7,602 nt of DNA from Lentisphaeria bacterium (GTDB lineage: Bacteria > Verrucomicrobiota > Lentisphaeria > Oligosphaerales > PUNB01): contig SLNM01000375.1 of the NCBI GenBank assembly GCA_007133055.1, positions 1-7,602 of the forward strand, written 5' to 3'. Every line of letters starts with the position of its first letter. Position 1 is the stretch's first letter. A program made the position numbers and the translations under genes. The notes beneath the pieces are model-generated. The model saw only the letters and a list, made by a program, of their open reading frames with translations, searched no databases and had not been told where the DNA came from. This document shows, one piece after another, positions 5,648 through 7,602 of this stretch.

Positions 5648-7602
5648 TCAGGATGGCGGGCGGTCATCCGAAGCGATCTCAACATTGCGCCAGCCGGCGA
5701 TTCCTTCCTCAATATATAAACCGGCGCCGCCGCAAGTAAGCAGCGCGTCCTTCGCCTGCAAGATCAACTCTCCATCAAGCCAGGCCCTGATCTCCTGCCC
5801 TTGAGCCGCCACCTTGATATCCATCGGCACATCGAACTGAAAGTCGTGTTCGATCTCGGCCAGAATCGTTTCGCCGTAGTGGCGCCGCACCAGTTGCAGG
5901 CCGGTTCGGGTGATCATCAAGGCCAGGTATCGCTCCATGCCCTGATAGCGGATGATCAGACCCGCCCGGTCGGCCAGGTGAACCTTGACCCGGGCGGCCA
6001 GGGAATAGTCGCGCCAGTCGCGGTTGCCAGTGATGAAAATACCGCGATCCCGGTTCTTTATGAGGTAGTCAAAGTCTTCAATGTCATCTGAGAACCTGCT
6101 TCTGCGGGAATCGATATTCGAAATCCACCCCACGCTCGATCTCCCCTTGCCGGCGCCGGCCGGCGGCAGTTTTTCCAAAGTCAGGCGCGGGCTGCCTTCG
6201 ATGGCCACACTCCGCATGAAAACCTCGCCGGCGACCGGCACGGCGGATTGCAGTTCAAGCGCAAGCAGAATAGCCGGCTGGGTGGCGGCCTGTGGCGGCG
6301 GTTCGATTCGCAGAGAACATTCCCCGCCGGCCGCCAGCGTTGCGCTGGCGGCGTCGATCCAGTCGCCGAGTTTGTGCTCGGCCGGATCAAAGAGGCGCAG
6401 TCGCAATCGCGCATTCACAGTGTCAGGAATATCGCCGGCCCGCAAGCTAACGATGGCGGTCTGTCCCGGATACAGCTTTGGGGTTCCGTGCAGGCCGTAG
6501 ATGGTTTCCTGCTGTTCCTTCTCGCAAAAGGGCGCCAGCGGCGTGGCCAGCCGCGCTGTCTTTCCCGGCCCGACTGCAAAGGCGATTTCCAGCTCGCGCT
6601 CGACCGGATCGGCAGGCGCCGGGACATTGCGGAGCGCGATATTGCCGCGGGTCGAAAATTCCCGGTTGTCAGGCAGCCAGCCATGCTGCGCGTTGGGCAT
6701 GGCGAAATGATGCCAGGCTCCGCTCTTCGGTAATGGCAGTTGCGGCCAGCCCATGATCTTGCGGCCCATGTCGGCAATGCGCAAAGCCTCGATCAGGGCA
6801 TCGCTGGCGGCTCTAGTGCCGTCGGCGGTAGGCAGCAGCAAGCGGTCGGCGAAGGGCGACTGAAAATCGTATTTGGCATTGATCCCGGCCAGTCCCAGCT
6901 TCACGCCCATCAGGCTGCCGACATTGGCGGCATTGCAGTCAGTGTCCCAGCCGGCCGTGTTGACAATGAGCTGGGAGCGGTGAAAGTCGTCGGGGGCATA
7001 GGCCCAGGCCATGACCATCAGGGCATGGTTGGGCACGACATGGCAGTTGCCGCCGTAGCGGTGGTAGCCGTAGCGCTCGTCGATTCGTTCGTAGGTCCTG
7101 TGCCAGTCCCCGTCCGCTCTCACCCAGGCGCGGACATCGCGATAGATGGCGGCAATCAGGCAGTCTTCCGGAATTTGGCTCAGGCCGATATCGAACAGTT
7201 GATCCATGTCCTTCTCGACAAAGGCCTTGTAGAGCACCGGGAACAACGACTTGCCGTCTTCGGCGGCGTCGCCATCGAGCTTCAGCGCCTGATTTAGCTG
7301 CGCCACGTCGTCAGCGGTCACGCCCTTGTCGGGATCGATCGCCACAGTGATGATCTTCTCCGGCGTTTCCTCTGCAACGGCTTCGATGTCCATCCCGCCC
7401 TCGGTAGAGACCACGAAGGCAACCCGACCGACCGTGCGGTCAACGAGGATCGACAGATAGAGCTCGCGGTCGATGTCCGCGCCATCCTCGATATAGAGGC
7501 GGTTTACCTGCTTGCCGGCCTCGCCGGTCTGCTTGGTGACAAGCGTGTTGCCGAGCATCTCGCGCGAATGGGAAACAGCTTCCTCGACCGATTTCGCCAG
7601 CC
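5648..7602 (-). CDS. Chimeric open frame: SucC fragment joined to ADP-ribosylglycohydrolase-family protein with jelly-roll tail (5' end outside window)
   Basis: The frame is open to the right edge, so the start is outside; the ATG at 7558 is internal to SucC. From 7602 to about 7205 it is succinyl-CoA synthetase beta subunit. From about 7204 it becomes an ADP-ribosylglycohydrolase-family hydrolase, a metal-dependent all-helical fold, with HVVPNHALMV followed by GWDTDCNAA (6926-6952). The DTD aspartates there are the family's metal ligands. The N-terminal third of that domain, which holds the other ligands, is absent. A beta-rich region follows (about 6720-6165), then a LamG/DUF1080-like jelly roll (about 6136-5669) with WRDYSLAARVKV, GLIIRYQ, YLALMIT and RAWLDGELIL. 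Known members act on ADP-ribosyl bonds, but for this long bacterial subgroup the substrate is unknown. Its neighbour on the same strand, cellobiose phosphorylase, hints at glycan metabolism. A chimeric assembly is the likeliest reading. Confidence 0.85.
   Translation of the reverse strand, partial: LAKSVEEAVSHSREMLGNTLVTKQTGEAGKQVNRLYIEDGADIDRELYLSILVDRTVGRVAFVVSTEGGMDIEAVAEETPEKIITVAIDPDKGVTADDVAQLNQALKLDGDAAEDGKSLFPVLYKAFVEKDMDQLFDIGLSQIPEDCLIAAIYRDVRAWVRADGDWHRTYERIDERYGYHRYGGNCHVVPNHALMVMAWAYAPDDFHRSQLIVNTAGWDTDCNAANVGSLMGVKLGLAGINAKYDFQSPFADRLLLPTADGTRAASDALIEALRIADMGRKIMGWPQLPLPKSGAWHHFAMPNAQHGWLPDNREFSTRGNIALRNVPAPADPVERELEIAFAVGPGKTARLATPLAPFCEKEQQETIYGLHGTPKLYPGQTAIVSLRAGDIPDTVNARLRLRLFDPAEHKLGDWIDAASATLAAGGECSLRIEPPPQAATQPAILLALELQSAVPVAGEVFMRSVAIEGSPRLTLEKLPPAGAGKGRSSVGWISNIDSRRSRFSDDIEDFDYLIKNRDRGIFITGNRDWRDYSLAARVKVHLADRAGLIIRYQGMERYLALMITRTGLQLVRRHYGETILAEIEHDFQFDVPMDIKVAAQGQEIRAWLDGELILQAKDALLTCGGAGLYIEEGIAGWRNVEIASDDRPPS
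7205..7602 (-). pseudogene. sucC: Succinyl-CoA synthetase beta subunit fragment (ATP-grasp domain interior)
   Basis: SucC binds nucleotide in an ATP-grasp domain and with SucD converts succinyl-CoA to succinate in the TCA cycle. About 132 residues are seen, from LAKSVEEAV through EMLGNTLVTKQTGEAGKQ, LYIEDGADIDRELYL, VDRTVGRVAFVVSTEGGMDI, EETPEKI and YKAFVEKDM. They follow the alphaproteobacterial consensus closely and correspond roughly to residues 85-220 of about 398. The match stops at KDM, just before the E-(V/I)-N-P-L segment that binds the metal, and the whole CoA-ligase domain is missing, so this piece cannot be active. All eight lysines from the ATG at 7558 to KDM use AAG and leucine is mostly CTC. 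The downstream hydrolase part mixes AAA and AAG and prefers CTG. It is listed as a broken gene because the sequence as given cannot encode SucC. Confidence 0.8.

Noticed and set aside
7556..7558. ATG at 7558 as the true start of the right-hand gene
   Set aside because: The frame stays open to the edge and the upstream residues (LAKSVEEAV...) continue the SucC sequence, so the start lies outside the window.

Overview
The window reads as a moderately GC-rich bacterial contig, most likely from an anaerobe and most likely a metagenome assembly. All five recognisable genes lie on the minus strand. The anaerobic lifestyle is suggested by a strict-anaerobe-type hybrid cluster protein next to an Rrf2 regulator. 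The lineage cannot be fixed from sequence alone. The repeat-littered spacers (TTGGATATT units, GACGAAG/GACGATT units, CACGAAGACACGAAG-like stretches) and the ADP-ribosylglycohydrolase with a jelly-roll tail remind me of the PVC/Lentisphaerae-Planctomycetes side of the tree; this is an impression, not a result.

Layout, left to right. 1-616: N-terminal 205 residues of hcp, running off the left edge. 676-1098: Rrf2-family regulator with three cysteines, 59 nt upstream of hcp on the same strand, so probably an rrf2-hcp nitrosative-stress unit. 1099-1447: spacer with a possible operator and repeats. 1448-2203: a divergent NAD kinase. 2204-2892: a 689-nt spacer with two small-repeat systems and a long near-perfect inverted repeat. 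2893-5412: a full-length GH94 cellobiose phosphorylase. 5413-5647: spacer with another inverted repeat. 5648-7602: an open frame that enters from the right edge as alphaproteobacterial-type succinyl-CoA synthetase beta subunit (SucC) and switches near 7205 to an ADP-ribosylglycohydrolase-family protein with beta-sandwich and jelly-roll C-terminal domains.

Functionally, cellobiose phosphorylase points to intracellular phosphorolysis of cellulose-derived disaccharide. The glycohydrolase-like protein upstream on the same strand may belong to the same carbohydrate locus. NAD kinase and the rrf2-hcp pair look independent of this.

The most striking feature is the SucC/ADP-ribosylglycohydrolase junction. 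Each partner is cut inside a domain and lacks residues it needs, so a chimeric assembly (or a recent destructive recombination) is more likely than a working fusion protein. I found no convincing new defence or mobile system.
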